A stretch of 64,000 bases of DNA from Leptospira dzoumogneensis (GCF_004770895.1 NZ_RQHS01000010.1:344878-408877), one strand, 5' to 3'; positions 39,961-50,304 are shown, counted from the first letter of the stretch. The notes: generated by a model from the letters alone, not told the origin. Translations and numbers: made by a program.

Positions 39961-41162
39961 TTCAGTCCTAATAAATGCCCCATTCTCATTTTTTTAGTGA
40001 ATAGATAATGGTGGTTATTCCCTGTAGGTTTGATCTCTATAGGAATTCGATCCGTAACTTCCAGACCGTAACCTTCCAGACCGACGATCTTACGAGGGTT
40101 ATTGGTAAGAAGTTTCATCTTACCGACTCCAATATCTTTTAGGATCTGAGCGCCCACTCCGTATTCGCGAAGGTCGGGAGCAAATCCTAATTTTTCGTTG
40201 GCTTCTACAGTATCCATACCTTGGTCCTGCATATTATAAGCCTTGAGTTTATTGATAAGACCAATTCCCCTACCTTCTTGTCTCATATAGAGAAGAATAC
40301 CCTTCCCTTCTTGAGCGATCATGGAAAGTGCAGAATGTAGTTGAGGTCCGCAATCGCAGCGTCCGCTTCCGAAAATATCCCCGGTAAAACACTCGGAATG
40401 CACACGGACCATCACCGGTTCGTTCTTATCAATTTTACCTTTTACTAATGCAACATGGACCTTATCGTCTATGATCGTAGAATAAGCTTTGACGGAAAAA
40501 TCTCCATACTCGGTAGGAAGACTAGTCTCTACTTCCAGATGGATTAGATTTTCTTTTTTCCTTCTGTAACGAATCAGATCTTCGATCGTGTAAATATTCA
40601 GTCCGTGTTTTTCTGCGAATTTTTCCAGATCAGGAAGACGGGACATTGTTCCATCATCGTTCATGATCTCGCAGATCACAGCCGCAGGATAAAGCCCCGC
40701 AAGTTTGGAAAGATCCACAGATGCCTCGGTGTGGCCCGCTCTTCTGAGCACTCCTCCCGAAACCGCTTGCAAAGGAAATAAATGACCGGGTTTCATCAAG
40801 TCACCCGGAGTAGTTTTAGGATCTATAAGTACTTGGATTGTAGTAGCTCTGTCCTGGGCGGAAATCCCGGTAGTGGTTCCGTTTTTTGCGTCAACGGAAA
40901 CAGTGAATGCAGTCCCGTGTTTGTCACCCAAACTTAGGTCGTCCACCATTCTGTTCAAACCGAGCTGTCTGAGTCTGTCTCCCTCCATAGGAAAACAGAT
41001 TAGGCCCCTTCCGTAGGTAGCCATAAAATTCACCTTTTCTTTGTCGGTGAATTGGGCGGCACAAACCAGATCTCCCTCGTTTTCCCGATCTTCGGAATCC
41101 ACGAGAATGATCATCTTCCCCGCTTTTATATCTTCGATTGCCTGTTCAATGGAGCCGATCAT
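39957..41162 (-). CDS. ribBA: Bifunctional DHBP synthase / GTP cyclohydrolase II
   Basis: Supplies both riboflavin precursors: the RibB domain makes dihydroxybutanone phosphate from ribulose 5-phosphate, and the RibA domain opens GTP. The 401 residues have RibB motifs ([45 protein letters not shown]) and then RibA motifs: the zinc site [35 protein letters not shown] and [13 protein letters not shown]. Both halves look catalytically intact. It is downstream of ribE across repeat R6 and last of the rib genes here; ribH is not in the window and no FMN riboswitch precedes it. Confidence 0.96.
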   Translation of the reverse strand: MIGSIEQAIEDIKAGKMIILVDSEDRENEGDLVCAAQFTDKEKVNFMATYGRGLICFPMEGDRLRQLGLNRMVDDLSLGDKHGTAFTVSVDAKNGTTTGISAQDRATTIQVLIDPKTTPGDLMKPGHLFPLQAVSGGVLRRAGHTEASVDLSKLAGLYPAAVICEIMNDDGTMSRLPDLEKFAEKHGLNIYTIEDLIRYRRKKENLIHLEVETSLPTEYGDFSVKAYSTIIDDKVHVALVKGKIDKNEPVMVRVHSECFTGDIFGSGRCDCGPQLHSALSMIAQEGKGILLYMRQEGRGIGLINKLKAYNMQDQGMDTVEANEKLGFAPDLREYGVGAQILKDIGVGKMKLLTNNPRKIVGLEGYGLEVTDRIPIEIKPTGNNHHYLFTKKMRMGHLLGLN

Positions 41163-41229
41163 GATTCCACCTCATTTCTTGGACTGTTTTTTTTCCATGA
41201 TAAATCCTGGCCAACTCGGAAAAGTGAGA

Positions 41230-41350
41230 CTGATAGTTGGTAATTCGAACGGTTTGGTTCACACAGAGCCGCCAAGTCGCAGAGAATGGAGAAAAGGGTT
41301 TGGAACTTCAACATCGCAAACTATCAGTGAACTCGGTGTGCTCAGTGCGA
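41230..41350. repeat. Dispersed dyad repeat, copy R6 (degenerate)
   Basis: CACACAGAGCCGCCAAGTCG at 41261, a weak core TTTGGAACTTCAACA (41300-41314) and a right arm GAACTCGGTGTGCTCAGTGC. A perfect extra 10-bp inverted repeat, ACTGATAGTT (41230-41239) and AACTATCAGT (41320-41329), brackets most of the copy. It lies between ribE and ribBA. Confidence 0.6.
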
Positions 41351-41355
41351 AACCT

Positions 41356-41961
41356 TTACCTATATTTACCTAGCTGTTCCAGATAGCGAGCGATCAGGTC
41401 GACTTCTAAGTTTACCTTGGCTCCTACCTTCCATGCTTCGGAAGCGTTGGTGACAATAAGAGTTTCCGGGATCAAAACCAATTCGAATTCTCCAGGTTTA
41501 GAATCCACGATTGTAAGAGAAATTCCGTCCACAGTCACGCTACCACGGACCGCAAAATATTTGGTAAAAGAAGGATCATGAGAAATTACGAACCTTCTCA
41601 CTTTTCCGGAATCCTTTTCTTCGGAGAGAAGAATGGTACCTGTTAGATCCACATGACCGGTCACAAAATGACCGCCCATTCTGGTATGAGGAAGAACGGA
41701 TCTTTCCAGATTGATCTTAGTTCCTATTTGGAAACTTCCGAAATTGGTAAGCTCCAAAGTTTTGTAAGAAGAATAAAATTCGAATTTGTTTCCGGAGTCT
41801 TGGAAGGAAGTAACCGTATGGCAGGCACCGTTGACCGAAATAGAGTCGCCGTTTTTAAGGTCCGGATCTTTCCATACTGTGCTTACTTTAAAAATTTTAC
41901 CGTCCCCGGTGTCTTGGACGGATTCAATTTTTCCGGTACATTCTATCAATCCTGTGAACAT
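41356..41961 (-). CDS. ribE: Riboflavin synthase, alpha subunit
   Basis: Dismutates two 6,7-dimethyl-8-ribityllumazine molecules to riboflavin. The 201-residue protein shows the expected two lumazine-binding barrels: [47 protein letters not shown], then [13 protein letters not shown] and [21 protein letters not shown] start at ATG 41961; an upstream start at 41976 would add five residues. The start lies inside the end of ribD (16-bp overlap), showing coupling. Confidence 0.95.
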   Translation of the reverse strand: MFTGLIECTGKIESVQDTGDGKIFKVSTVWKDPDLKNGDSISVNGACHTVTSFQDSGNKFEFYSSYKTLELTNFGSFQIGTKINLERSVLPHTRMGGHFVTGHVDLTGTILLSEEKDSGKVRRFVISHDPSFTKYFAVRGSVTVDGISLTIVDSKPGEFELVLIPETLIVTNASEAWKVGAKVNLEVDLIARYLEQLGKYR

Positions 41962-43229
41962 CTTCCCAGCTCCCAAAGATCAGAACCAAGTTCTGCCTTC
42001 CATTCCATGGAAAATTTTCCCTTCCATTCAGGCAAGATCCCTTTTGGAAAAGAAACGGTATTCGATCTGATTTGTAAGATTGTATCCTCTTCCGAAAGTA
42101 TGGGTGAAAATAGTTTGTATAAAAAATTTCCGCCTTCCACAAGTGAAGTGTTGATCTCCCAGGAATACAAAACTTCTAAAACTCTGGAGACATCCGAGAA
42201 GTTGACCTTCTCCAATGGAAACTTAGAAAGGTTTTCTAAACTTTTTAGAAAGTTTAGATCATAAGATCTTTTTTCATCTAAAAAGAATGCTGCATTCTTC
42301 TTTTCCGTCCTACCATTGATCTGGTTTTGTTTTTCTAAAAAGTTTTGGCTGATAGAAGTTTGATCCGGTAAAAAGAAAACTCTAAGCGGCTGGTAATCCT
42401 TCTCTTTTTTTTTATGGATCTGAAATATATTTGGATCAGATGAATATTCCAAAACTCCAGAGACAAGTCCTGAAAATCCTTTGTAGGAATTCCCACGAGT
42501 GTTAGGATCCGCAGCGGCACCAAAAATCCGCGTCCCTGCCATTGGTAAAGAAGAAGGTATTCTAAAATCCAAACCTGGATCGTCTACTCGCACAGTATTC
42601 GGCCCGACCAAGATCGCATCCACTTTTGCTCGGAGTATAGAAAGAAATACATCCGACTCCGGAGAAGATATTTTCTCTCTGTGACCTTCTCCCGAACTGA
42701 AGTAACCTTCTTTGCTGAGAGAAGTTTTGAGTAAAAAAGCAGGCCTTCTTCTTTCTATCCTGGATCTAAAACCGAACAAAAATTTAGAAGAGATTTCGGC
42801 TAACTCAGGATTCTCGATAACCTGAACACCGATCTCTGTCAGCTTACTTAAACCGGAATGAGAAGAAACCAAAGGATTCGGATCCTTCCAACCGTATTCC
42901 AATCGAACAGGTTTTTCTTCTAAGAATAGATCGATACAAGGAGGGGTTTTACCGTAATGAGAGCAAGGCTCTAAGGTTACGTAAGCATTATGGGCGGGAA
43001 GTTTTCCATTCGGGAATATCTCTCGAAGCAAACGATATGCTTCTCTTTCTGCGTGGTTTTGTCCTGTTTTTTGTGTGGAAGCGGAGGCGAGGATCTCGCC
43101 TGTATTTGCGTCTTCTAAAACGCAGGCCACCGGAGGATTCGGACTAGAATATCCGGTGGAGACAAAGGAATAGCGAGTCAATTCCTCCCGAATCCGATCC
43201 GGGAGGACAGAACTCAAGAGCGTTTCCAC
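41946..43229 (-). CDS. ribD: Bifunctional riboflavin deaminase/reductase RibD
   Basis: Catalyses the second and third steps of riboflavin synthesis. The 427-residue protein has an N-terminal cytidine-deaminase-like domain with the zinc motifs HAEREA and [11 protein letters not shown], then a reductase domain ([51 protein letters not shown]). It is somewhat longer than the usual 360-380 residues because of an insertion in the reductase half around residues 250-330. The start is GTG 43229, overlapping secF by 16 bp, so riboflavin synthesis is tied to the Sec operon. Confidence 0.93.
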   Translation of the reverse strand: METLLSSVLPDRIREELTRYSFVSTGYSSPNPPVACVLEDANTGEILASASTQKTGQNHAEREAYRLLREIFPNGKLPAHNAYVTLEPCSHYGKTPPCIDLFLEEKPVRLEYGWKDPNPLVSSHSGLSKLTEIGVQVIENPELAEISSKFLFGFRSRIERRRPAFLLKTSLSKEGYFSSGEGHREKISSPESDVFLSILRAKVDAILVGPNTVRVDDPGLDFRIPSSLPMAGTRIFGAAADPNTRGNSYKGFSGLVSGVLEYSSDPNIFQIHKKKEKDYQPLRVFFLPDQTSISQNFLEKQNQINGRTEKKNAAFFLDEKRSYDLNFLKSLENLSKFPLEKVNFSDVSRVLEVLYSWEINTSLVEGGNFLYKLFSPILSEEDTILQIRSNTVSFPKGILPEWKGKFSMEWKAELGSDLWELGRCSQD

Positions 43230-44152
43230 CTCTTACTCAGAGTATCGTAGATGTCTACGAGAGGTGCAGCAATGAATACTGAGGAGAATGTCCCAAGAAT
43301 GATCCCGAAAGTAAGAACATAAGCGAAGTCATACAACTCAACTGCTCCACCGATGATGATCGCAACCACTGAGATCAAAGTTGCCACCGAAGTATTGAAA
43401 GTCCTGGAGAGTGTTTGGTTGATCGAAAGATTAATCACTTGAGAGAAAGTATCTCTTAAGTTCCCCGCATTTTCACGGATCCTGTCGAATACCACGATAG
43501 TATCGTTGATGGAATATCCTAGTAATGTCAGAAGTGCCGCGATAATAGGAACACTCGGCTTAATTTGGAAAAATCCGATAAACGCAATTGTGATCACCAA
43601 GTCATGAATAAGAGCCAAGATCGCTCCCAATGCAAACTTGAATTGGAAACGAAAGCTTAAGTATATCATGATAAAGAAAAGAGTTAGACCCAAAAGGGAG
43701 ATCCCAGTGGAAGTCAACTCGGCTCCTACCACGGAACCCACTTGGTTCGCAGATAGGATCTTCTTTTTTTCTAATTTAAAGTCTTCTTGTAAAAGACCGA
43801 TCAAAGCGTCGATCGCAGAGGCTTGTTTCGCTTCTACACTATCTTTACCTTTTCTTTCCACATAAAGTTCTTTGATCTGATCTACGGATCCCAAACCGAT
43901 ATCGATTTGGTAATCGTTTTTATCCTTATCCATCAGGACCAAAACAGCTTCTAAATTTTTAGAGGAGAAATACTCCTCTAAGTTTTTACGCTCTACATTC
44001 TCAGGGAATTCGACGACGGCTCTTAAACCTCCGTCAAAATCCAAAGAAGTAGCGAATCCTCCGTATTTTCCGAAGGTAACTCCGAACCCGACCGCGATCA
44101 GGAGAGTAGAAAAGCAAATAGAGATATATTTATATTTTATAAAATCAAACAT
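43214..44152 (-). CDS. secF: Protein translocase subunit SecF
   Basis: Inner-membrane partner of SecD that uses the proton gradient to help preproteins leave SecYEG. 312 residues, six helices with a large periplasmic loop after the first. Motifs: TSLDFDGGLRAVVEF (the SecF DfxGG segment), SVVGAELTSTGISLLGL, and GYSINDTIVVFDRIREN with RTFNTSVATLISVVAII. The start overlaps secD by 8 bp. Confidence 0.96.
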   Translation of the reverse strand: MFDFIKYKYISICFSTLLIAVGFGVTFGKYGGFATSLDFDGGLRAVVEFPENVERKNLEEYFSSKNLEAVLVLMDKDKNDYQIDIGLGSVDQIKELYVERKGKDSVEAKQASAIDALIGLLQEDFKLEKKKILSANQVGSVVGAELTSTGISLLGLTLFFIMIYLSFRFQFKFALGAILALIHDLVITIAFIGFFQIKPSVPIIAALLTLLGYSINDTIVVFDRIRENAGNLRDTFSQVINLSINQTLSRTFNTSVATLISVVAIIIGGAVELYDFAYVLTFGIILGTFSSVFIAAPLVDIYDTLSKRWKRS

Positions 44153-46085
44153 TTTTGGACTCCAGTTTTTTGAATCCGATCTGGAGTTTGCGAACTCCTA
44201 ATTTGTTTACCAATATATCCATGATCATTCTGCTCAAGAACAAGGAGGTAAACAAGGAAGTGATGATACCCCAGCAAAGAGTGATCGCAAATCCTTTGAT
44301 CGGTCCGTTCCCGAGTTTGATCATCAGGATCCCTGAGATCAAAGTGGTCACGTTACTGTCCATAATCGTCCAGAAAGCGTTATCGAATCCTTGTGCGACC
44401 GCAGCGGACACATGTTTTCCGGAGGCCAATTCTTCCTTAATTCTTTCGTAAATAATAACGTTAGCGTCCACCGCCATACCCACTGTGAGGATGATCCCCG
44501 CAAAACCGGGTAAGGTCAAAGTGAATCCCATCAAGGAAAGAAGCGCCATAAGCACGATCACGTTCACAAGAAGTGCGATATCCGCAACAAAGCCGGACAA
44601 TCTATAGATGACCAGCATGAATACGATCACCAATGCGAATCCTAAAAGAACCGCTTTTAATCCCACTTCGATGGATTCGATCCCTAAAGTAGGACCGATA
44701 AATCTCATTTCCAAAACGTTCAATGGGATCGGAAGCGCACCCTCACTGATCACATTTGCGAGATCCGTAGCTTCTTTTTGTCCGAACTCTCCATCGATCT
44801 GAGCGTTACCGCCTGCGATAGGACTACGAATTACAGGATCGGAGATAACTTTGTCTCCCCAAACGATCGCGAGTTGTCTTCCTACGTTTTTAGAAGTGAT
44901 ATCGAAAAATTTCTCGGCACCTTGAGAAGTTAAGGAGAAGGAAACGTAATAGGAAAGTCTGTTTTGGTCATAACTCTCGCGGGCGTTTCTCATATCCTTT
45001 CCGTCCAGAGAGATAGCTCTTTCCAGAACTACGAATTCTCTAGGAAGAAGAGATGCCTTAGGATTATTTGCCCTGGACCATTTTACGTACAATTTATATT
45101 TTTCAGGGATATTGTACTTCTTCTCCATAGCCGCGAGGAATCTGTCCTGCTCGTCTTTTCCCAGTTTCTGTTTCACTATATTCTGGAATTTTACGATCTC
45201 GGTTTCTTCCCTTCTGCCCTCGTTCATGAGTTTCATTTCTTCCAACTCGATGGCGTCGTGGTAAGTACCTCTGGAGTTTGCATTGGAATCAGAAGGTTCT
45301 CTCAATCTGTATTCCACGGTTTCAGTGTTTCTGATAATATCTAAGATTTGAGAAGAGTTGCTTACACCCGGTAAAGAAACCTCGATAGAATCTTGGTCCT
45401 TCTGGATACGCACCTGAGGTTCGGTCAAGTTTTGGTTGGTCAAACGGTTGTCTATGATCAACTTCGCTTTTTCCAACTCTGCAAGCTTTCTGCTAGGAGT
45501 TAATTCGAAATAACTTTCGATCTCTTTCAGTTTGTCCTGAGCTTCTTTTCTTTCTTTTTCGGAAAGAGCGGCGTCACCTTTTTTGCGAGTAAGTTCTTCG
45601 ATCTCTTTTGTATAAGAATCTTTTAATTTAGAAGTATAATCGTCGAAATCACCTTTCAGAACGACCCTCATTCCACCTTGTAAGTCCAATCCTAAACGGA
45701 TCGCCAAAGGTCTTCCGCCGAAGATATACTCTTCTACCCAAGTAGGTCTAAGTTTGTTCTTAGGTTCTAAGATCAGTTCCTGGTTTTCTTGGGAAAGCTG
45801 GTTGATCTTTGCGGAAGTGATAAACCTTCCTTTGACTAGATAATAATCCTGTTCCGGAAAAACGCTCGGATCAGGTTCGATCTGCCAATCACCTTTAGGG
45901 TTATAATCGGTTTTCCATCTTTCCGCAAAACTGGAAAGAACATCTTTGCGGGTTTCTTCGGGTAATTCTTTAAATTCTTTTCTTACTGCGAGTTCCAATT
46001 CCCTTTCGGCGAAGTTCGGGTAAAGAAGCGTCAATGAAGACGCCACTACCAATATTGGAACAAAAATCCATTGGACAGATTTCAA
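44145..46085 (-). CDS. secD: Protein translocase subunit SecD
   Basis: Works with SecF. The 646 residues include an N-terminal helix, a long P1 periplasmic region, and the membrane half. Motifs: IRLGLDLQGGMRVVLKGDF (DLQGG), RLTNQNLTEPQVRIQ, QLAIVWGDKVISDPVIRSPI, GGNAQIDGEF, and GMAVDANVIIYERIKEELA. A charged insertion of about 60 residues in P1 (KDSYTKEIEELTRKKGDAAL, ...) reads as a coiled coil and is longer than in E. coli SecD. Coupled to secF by an 8-bp overlap. Confidence 0.95.
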   Translation of the reverse strand: MKSVQWIFVPILVVASSLTLLYPNFAERELELAVRKEFKELPEETRKDVLSSFAERWKTDYNPKGDWQIEPDPSVFPEQDYYLVKGRFITSAKINQLSQENQELILEPKNKLRPTWVEEYIFGGRPLAIRLGLDLQGGMRVVLKGDFDDYTSKLKDSYTKEIEELTRKKGDAALSEKERKEAQDKLKEIESYFELTPSRKLAELEKAKLIIDNRLTNQNLTEPQVRIQKDQDSIEVSLPGVSNSSQILDIIRNTETVEYRLREPSDSNANSRGTYHDAIELEEMKLMNEGRREETEIVKFQNIVKQKLGKDEQDRFLAAMEKKYNIPEKYKLYVKWSRANNPKASLLPREFVVLERAISLDGKDMRNARESYDQNRLSYYVSFSLTSQGAEKFFDITSKNVGRQLAIVWGDKVISDPVIRSPIAGGNAQIDGEFGQKEATDLANVISEGALPIPLNVLEMRFIGPTLGIESIEVGLKAVLLGFALVIVFMLVIYRLSGFVADIALLVNVIVLMALLSLMGFTLTLPGFAGIILTVGMAVDANVIIYERIKEELASGKHVSAAVAQGFDNAFWTIMDSNVTTLISGILMIKLGNGPIKGFAITLCWGIITSLFTSLFLSRMIMDILVNKLGVRKLQIGFKKLESKNV

Positions 46086-46095
46086 ATTCGGACTC

Positions 46096-46806
46096 CTAGT
46101 CTCTTCTCACTTTGTTGATGGTCACAGGGGAACGCCTAGTGACACGTGCGCCTTTGGCTCTGAATTGGTATAAAGCAAAAGCAAGTATGATTGCGATAAT
46201 GATGATCCCTTTTTTATGTTCTGAGAAAAATCCTGCGATAGCTCCCTGCTCTTTTTGTTCCGCAGCTTTTCTTTTCTCTTCTTCTTTTTTCTTATCGTCT
46301 CCGAGTTTTAGGATCTCTCCCAGCTTCTCTCTGATAGAAATATCTTCTTTGGGTAAAGAAGAAGCTTCAGCAGCATAACCCGGTAGATTTTTCGGACTTA
46401 AATTCGTTTCTTCATTCAGCCAGTACGGTTTTTGGATCTCTGCCGAAACTTCCGGATTCGAAACTTCTTTGTTTAGATTTCTCTCAGTGGTTTCATTCGG
46501 TCCGTTAGGATCTCCTGAATTTTTTCCCTGAGTAGGATCTTCCGGTGCGATTTCCGGTTCTACTTTTTTCTTAGTCTCGGATTCTTTCTGCTCGGTCTCT
46601 TTGGATTCTAGGACCTTCTTCTTTTTGCCTGCATTCTTCTTTACTTTTTTCTTTCTAGAAGCTTTTGCAAGAGGTGTCTTTTTGGAAGAAGTGGTTGTCT
46701 TCTTAGGTTCGGACACCTTATCTAAAAAATCGATTTCTTCTCCATCCTGTCCGAAAATCGGCAGGGCCAAAGAGATACAAAGAAGGAGGGATAGGATCTT
46801 ATTCAT
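46096..46806 (-). CDS. Lysine-rich single-pass membrane protein between yajC and secD
   Basis: About 236 residues: signal peptide (ILSLLLCISLALPIFGQ), a long disordered Lys/Glu/Thr-rich stretch (SRKKKVKKNAGKKKKVLESK), a helical acidic/basic segment (GDDKKKEEEKRKAAEQKEQG) and a C-terminal membrane helix (GIIIIAIILAFALYQFRAKG) with a short basic tail. Predicted topology: most of the chain in the periplasm, tail in the cytoplasm. I do not recognise it; its position between yajC and secD, only 10 bp from secD, suggests a translocase-associated role. ATG 46806 is used; GTG 46815 is possible. Confidence 0.78.
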   Translation of the reverse strand: MNKILSLLLCISLALPIFGQDGEEIDFLDKVSEPKKTTTSSKKTPLAKASRKKKVKKNAGKKKKVLESKETEQKESETKKKVEPEIAPEDPTQGKNSGDPNGPNETTERNLNKEVSNPEVSAEIQKPYWLNEETNLSPKNLPGYAAEASSLPKEDISIREKLGEILKLGDDKKKEEEKRKAAEQKEQGAIAGFFSEHKKGIIIIAIILAFALYQFRAKGARVTRRSPVTINKVRRD

Positions 46807-46846
46807 GAGTCGCACCGGTTATACTGATACTATCGGAAAAAGGGAA

Positions 46847-47185
46847 TTAGGCCTCTTTCTCTTTTTCCTTCTTTCTTAAAATCGTGCTGGAATTGAAGGT
46901 AACGTTTGTATCCTTAGCGATCGCTAAAACAACGGATTCGTTATTATCCTTAAATTCTACCACCTTGCCATGAATCCCGGAAGAAGTGATCACCACGTCC
47001 CCTTTTTGTAGACCCTCGATCATCGTTTTTCTTTTCTTTTCCTCGTTTCTTTGAGGGCGGATCACTATAAAATATAGAATAATAAATAGGATCGGGATGA
47101 ATAATAGAGTATTAAATCCGCCGCCTTGTGCACCTGCCGGATCCGCTTGGGCTAATATTAGTAAATTTTGAAAATTGCTAAGCAT
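46847..47185 (-). CDS. yajC: Preprotein translocase subunit YajC
   Basis: Small accessory of the SecDF complex. The 112 residues have one membrane helix (FNTLLFIPILFIILYFIVI), the defining RPQRNEEKKRKTMIEGLQKG motif, then the beta-rich GDVVITSSGIHGKVVEFKDN and a Lys/Glu tail. It is 41 bp upstream of the Lys-rich protein and begins the yajC-secD-secF run. Confidence 0.96.
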   Translation of the reverse strand: MLSNFQNLLILAQADPAGAQGGGFNTLLFIPILFIILYFIVIRPQRNEEKKRKTMIEGLQKGDVVITSSGIHGKVVEFKDNNESVVLAIAKDTNVTFNSSTILRKKEKEKEA

Positions 47186-47239
47186 GATGAAACCTGTGTT
47201 TCCTTTTTTGGTCCTTTTTGAGACCAGTATTTTCCTTTA

Positions 47240-48250
47240 TTATCCCTTGGTAATTAAATTTTGAAAGAAGGCGCCTGTTTTTCCGGAAGCCAACTGTTCT
47301 AATGATGTTTTATATCCATCTAGGATAGAACTAGCTTTACCCAGGGTGAAAAGCCCGGCTCCAGCGTTTAAGGCGACCGCGTGGGTGCCGGCGATCTTCT
47401 CCCCTGCCAGTATCTTTCTAGCCAAGGACTCTGCTTGGTCCGGGCCGCTGGTGAATACTTCCGCAGGATTTAGATCTTTTACGCCCAGATCTTTAGGATC
47501 GAAGTCTTTTCTGGAGATTACACCGTCTTCTAAGAGAGTATAATCCGTTTTTTCGAAAATGGAAAATTCATCCAAGCCGTCACGCGAATGACATACCAGA
47601 GCCCTTCTCAAACCCAAACCTTGAAGAACCCTGATAAAAGTTTCAGTCAACTCAGGTTCATACACTCCGATGAGCTGGTATTGAGGAGAGAATGGATTAC
47701 TCAGAGGTCCAATCATATTAAATAAGGTCCTAAAACCCAATTCTTTACGGACAGGCCCCGCAAACTTCATGGATGGATGCCACATAGGAGCAAATAAGAA
47801 TGCAAATCCGTTTTCCACTAAATGAGATTCCACTTCTTCTTGTGTCTTCTCGGTATTATAACCTAATCTTCCGAGTATATCGCTGGAACCGGTATGAGAA
47901 GATACGGAACGGTTCCCATGTTTTGCAACTTTGATCCCAAGAGAAGAAAGTACGATCGCAGAAAGTGTGGAGATATTAACTGTACCTTTTCCGTCCCCGC
48001 CTGTTCCGCAGGTGTCCAGCATATCAAAAGGAAAAGCTGTTTTAGGTTTGAGAGCATTACGGCGAAGCGCTAAACAGAAACCCAATAGTTCGTCTACGGT
48101 TTCTCCCTTTGCTCTCATTGCAGTCAGAAAAGAAGAAAGCAGGATCTCGGATACTTCTCCCTTCATTACGGAATTGATCGTAATTTCCGCTTCTGAAACT
48201 GTAAGATGTTTTTTTTCTAAAACTTTTATGATAGCTTGTCTAATTTCCAT
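47240..48250 (-). CDS. trpD: Anthranilate phosphoribosyltransferase
   Basis: Transfers phosphoribosyl from PRPP to anthranilate in tryptophan synthesis. The 336-residue protein has the PRPP site as DTCGTGGDGKGTVNIST, KHGNRSVSSHTGSSDIL, FLFAPMWHPSMKFAGPVRKELGFRT and NMIGPLSNP. No other trp gene is in the window. Its start overlaps the pgsA stop by 11 bp. Confidence 0.96.
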   Translation of the reverse strand: MEIRQAIIKVLEKKHLTVSEAEITINSVMKGEVSEILLSSFLTAMRAKGETVDELLGFCLALRRNALKPKTAFPFDMLDTCGTGGDGKGTVNISTLSAIVLSSLGIKVAKHGNRSVSSHTGSSDILGRLGYNTEKTQEEVESHLVENGFAFLFAPMWHPSMKFAGPVRKELGFRTLFNMIGPLSNPFSPQYQLIGVYEPELTETFIRVLQGLGLRRALVCHSRDGLDEFSIFEKTDYTLLEDGVISRKDFDPKDLGVKDLNPAEVFTSGPDQAESLARKILAGEKIAGTHAVALNAGAGLFTLGKASSILDGYKTSLEQLASGKTGAFFQNLITKG

Positions 48251-48986
48251 TTTTACCGAAGGCCTTCCGAATAGAGCTGTAACGGATCACTTCCCTGTTT
48301 GAAAACAAATAGCGTATTCCGGAAAGTACAGTGATAAGAGTGGTCAAAAGCATACCGAAGTACGGAACAAATCCACCCAATCCGAATACCAATTCGTTCC
48401 AGCCGGGGGCACCGTTTTCCTGCCAAACCTTAACGAATGCAACTGCGTTTTCGGAAGCGATCCCAAAAACGGTCATCCCAGCAAGTTTGCCGCTTTGGTA
48501 GACTTCGTTGATCAGAATTCTTTTATTCGAAGAGACTAATATGAAGAAGATCAGAATTAAAATAATAGCCCCCATCTGGAAGGCGGTCTTTACTTTTCCA
48601 AGCATGGTGGTTCGGATGGATTTCCCCAAACGGATCGCGAGATAACGTAAAGTTGTGATCAACATATCTCTTCCGATGATGAGTATCACCATCCAAAGTT
48701 CTATCTGCTCATGCAGAAATATGAATGTGGTAAAACAACCTACTACTATGATCTTATCTGCAAGCGGATCTAAAAATTTTCCGAACTCGGTCTCTTGTTT
48801 CCATTTTCTGGCCAGATAACCATCTATAAAATCTGTAATAGATGCCAGAGAAAAGAGAACCAGAGCGGCAATATGATACGCCTGCTCCTTCTGGTACAAG
48901 AACCAGATAAAAAAAGGAAGAGAAGCAACTCTCAGTACGGTAAGAGCGTTGGGTAAGTTAATATTCGGATTCAAGATTCCAACCAA
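48240..48986 (-). CDS. pgsA: CDP-diacylglycerol-glycerol-3-phosphate 3-phosphatidyltransferase
   Basis: Makes phosphatidylglycerol phosphate in the inner membrane, the source of phosphatidylglycerol for Lgt. The CDP-alcohol motif is complete: DFIDGYLARKWKQETEFGKF followed by LDPLADK. The 248 residues are longer than typical PgsA (about 180-200) because of a polar insertion around residues 160-205 (SSNKRILINEVYQSGKLAGM...) between two helices. The start is TTG 48986, inside the end of rimO; TTG 48974 is also possible. Confidence 0.92.
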   Translation of the reverse strand: MVGILNPNINLPNALTVLRVASLPFFIWFLYQKEQAYHIAALVLFSLASITDFIDGYLARKWKQETEFGKFLDPLADKIIVVGCFTTFIFLHEQIELWMVILIIGRDMLITTLRYLAIRLGKSIRTTMLGKVKTAFQMGAIILILIFFILVSSNKRILINEVYQSGKLAGMTVFGIASENAVAFVKVWQENGAPGWNELVFGLGGFVPYFGMLLTTLITVLSGIRYLFSNREVIRYSSIRKAFGKNGN

Positions 48987-50296
48987 GTTCCCATCATGTC
49001 GTATTCGTAAAAAGATTCGATTTTCACTTTTCCGATCGTTCCAGGTTTCAAAGAAGGATCTTCTACATAAACCACTTCGTCTATTTCCGGAGCATCCTGC
49101 AAACGTCTCACGATTGCAGTGTTTCCTTCGAGCCCATCTACGATCGCAGTATAAGTTTTTCCTATTCTGGATTCATGGATCTCTTGCAGGATTTTCAAAT
49201 GGGCATCTCGGATCAGATTGATCCTTTTCGCCTTCTCCTTATCGGAAACTGTTTGGGTGAGATCGGCACCCTTTGTTCCTTCTTGAGGAGAATAGGAGAA
49301 TAAGTTCAGTTTTTCGGGACGAGTCTCTTCCACAAAACGTAGGATCTCATCCACATCCTCTCCTGTTTCTCCGGGAAAACCTAAAATGAAAGAAGTTCTG
49401 ATCTCAAGATCCGGTCTCATTTCCCTTGCGAGGGAATATAGATCCTTAAATTGGGAATACCCCCCGCTTCTATTCATGTTTTTTAATACTCTTTCGGAAA
49501 CATGTTGAAGTGGAGATTCTAGATAAGGAGCGATCTTAGGAGTTTCTCCCATCAATCTCAGGATTTTTTCAGTCTTCTTATCAGGATATAAATACAATAA
49601 TCTTAATATTTCCAGATTTTCGACATCCGAGACCGCTTTGATCATATCCAAAAGTTTGTCCGAGTCTTTTCCATAATACACTGTATCTTGGGAAACTAGA
49701 CAGATCTCTTTTGCACCTGCTGCGATCGCTCTTTTAGTATCTTTTAAGATCTCTTCCAGAGGAGAATCTACGAATTTTCCTCGAAGAGAAGGAATGATAC
49801 AGAATGCACATCCTCTGTTGCAGCCATCTGAAACCTTTACATAAGCATAAGGTTTGGAATAATTCTCTATCTCGGGAGAAAGTTTCATTCTCTCTACTAT
49901 ATCCGAGTTAAATTCGGTTTTTGCAGGAGAAGAGATATCCCTACGGAAAGCTTCTTTGATGATCCTTCCTGCTTGGGAATATTTTCCTGTGCCAAAAACA
50001 AGATCCACTTCCGGGATTTCTGCGGAGATATCTTTAGGATATCTTTCAGCAAAACATCCTACGACGACTAATTTCTGGCCTTCTTGCTTTTTAGCGTGAG
50101 CCGCACCCAAAATAGTTTGGATGGTTTCCTCTGTCGCAGATCGGATAAAAGTACAGGTATTGATCAAATGGAAATCGGATTCTTCCGGTTTTGTAGCCGG
50201 AAGAAAACCTTCTTCCAAAAGGGAGTGGTGCATGCTCATGGAGTCCACGGTATTTTTGGGACATCCAAGAGTGGTGATGTAGAACTTTTTATCCAA
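48971..50296 (-). CDS. rimO: Ribosomal protein S12 methylthiotransferase RimO
   Basis: Radical-SAM enzyme that methylthiolates an aspartate of ribosomal protein S12. Three domains are visible in 441 residues: UPF0004 (TTLGCPKNTVDS, INTCTFIRSATEE, VVGCFAERY with three cluster cysteines), radical SAM (DGCNRGCAFCIIPSLRG), and a C-terminal TRAM domain. The CPKN.VDS start favours RimO over MiaB. It overlaps pgsA by 16 bp and follows the RodZ-like gene by 8 bp. Confidence 0.94.
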   Translation of the reverse strand: MDKKFYITTLGCPKNTVDSMSMHHSLLEEGFLPATKPEESDFHLINTCTFIRSATEETIQTILGAAHAKKQEGQKLVVVGCFAERYPKDISAEIPEVDLVFGTGKYSQAGRIIKEAFRRDISSPAKTEFNSDIVERMKLSPEIENYSKPYAYVKVSDGCNRGCAFCIIPSLRGKFVDSPLEEILKDTKRAIAAGAKEICLVSQDTVYYGKDSDKLLDMIKAVSDVENLEILRLLYLYPDKKTEKILRLMGETPKIAPYLESPLQHVSERVLKNMNRSGGYSQFKDLYSLAREMRPDLEIRTSFILGFPGETGEDVDEILRFVEETRPEKLNLFSYSPQEGTKGADLTQTVSDKEKAKRINLIRDAHLKILQEIHESRIGKTYTAIVDGLEGNTAIVRRLQDAPEIDEVVYVEDPSLKPGTIGKVKIESFYEYDMMGTWLES

Positions 50297-50304
50297 ACGA
50301 AGCC

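Noticed and set aside
42485..42500. Repeat-core-like TGTAGGAATTCCCACG in ribD, and partial cores in srkA, smc and truB
   Set aside because: Codons for Glu-Phe-Leu and similar strings (GAGTTCCTA) generate the GGAGTTCCTA core easily; arms are incomplete, unlike the perfect copy in ftsK.
42985..43260. FMN riboswitch in front of the riboflavin genes
   Set aside because: ribD starts inside secF and ribE inside ribD, leaving no leader; no RFN-like conserved blocks seen in the ribE-ribBA gap either.
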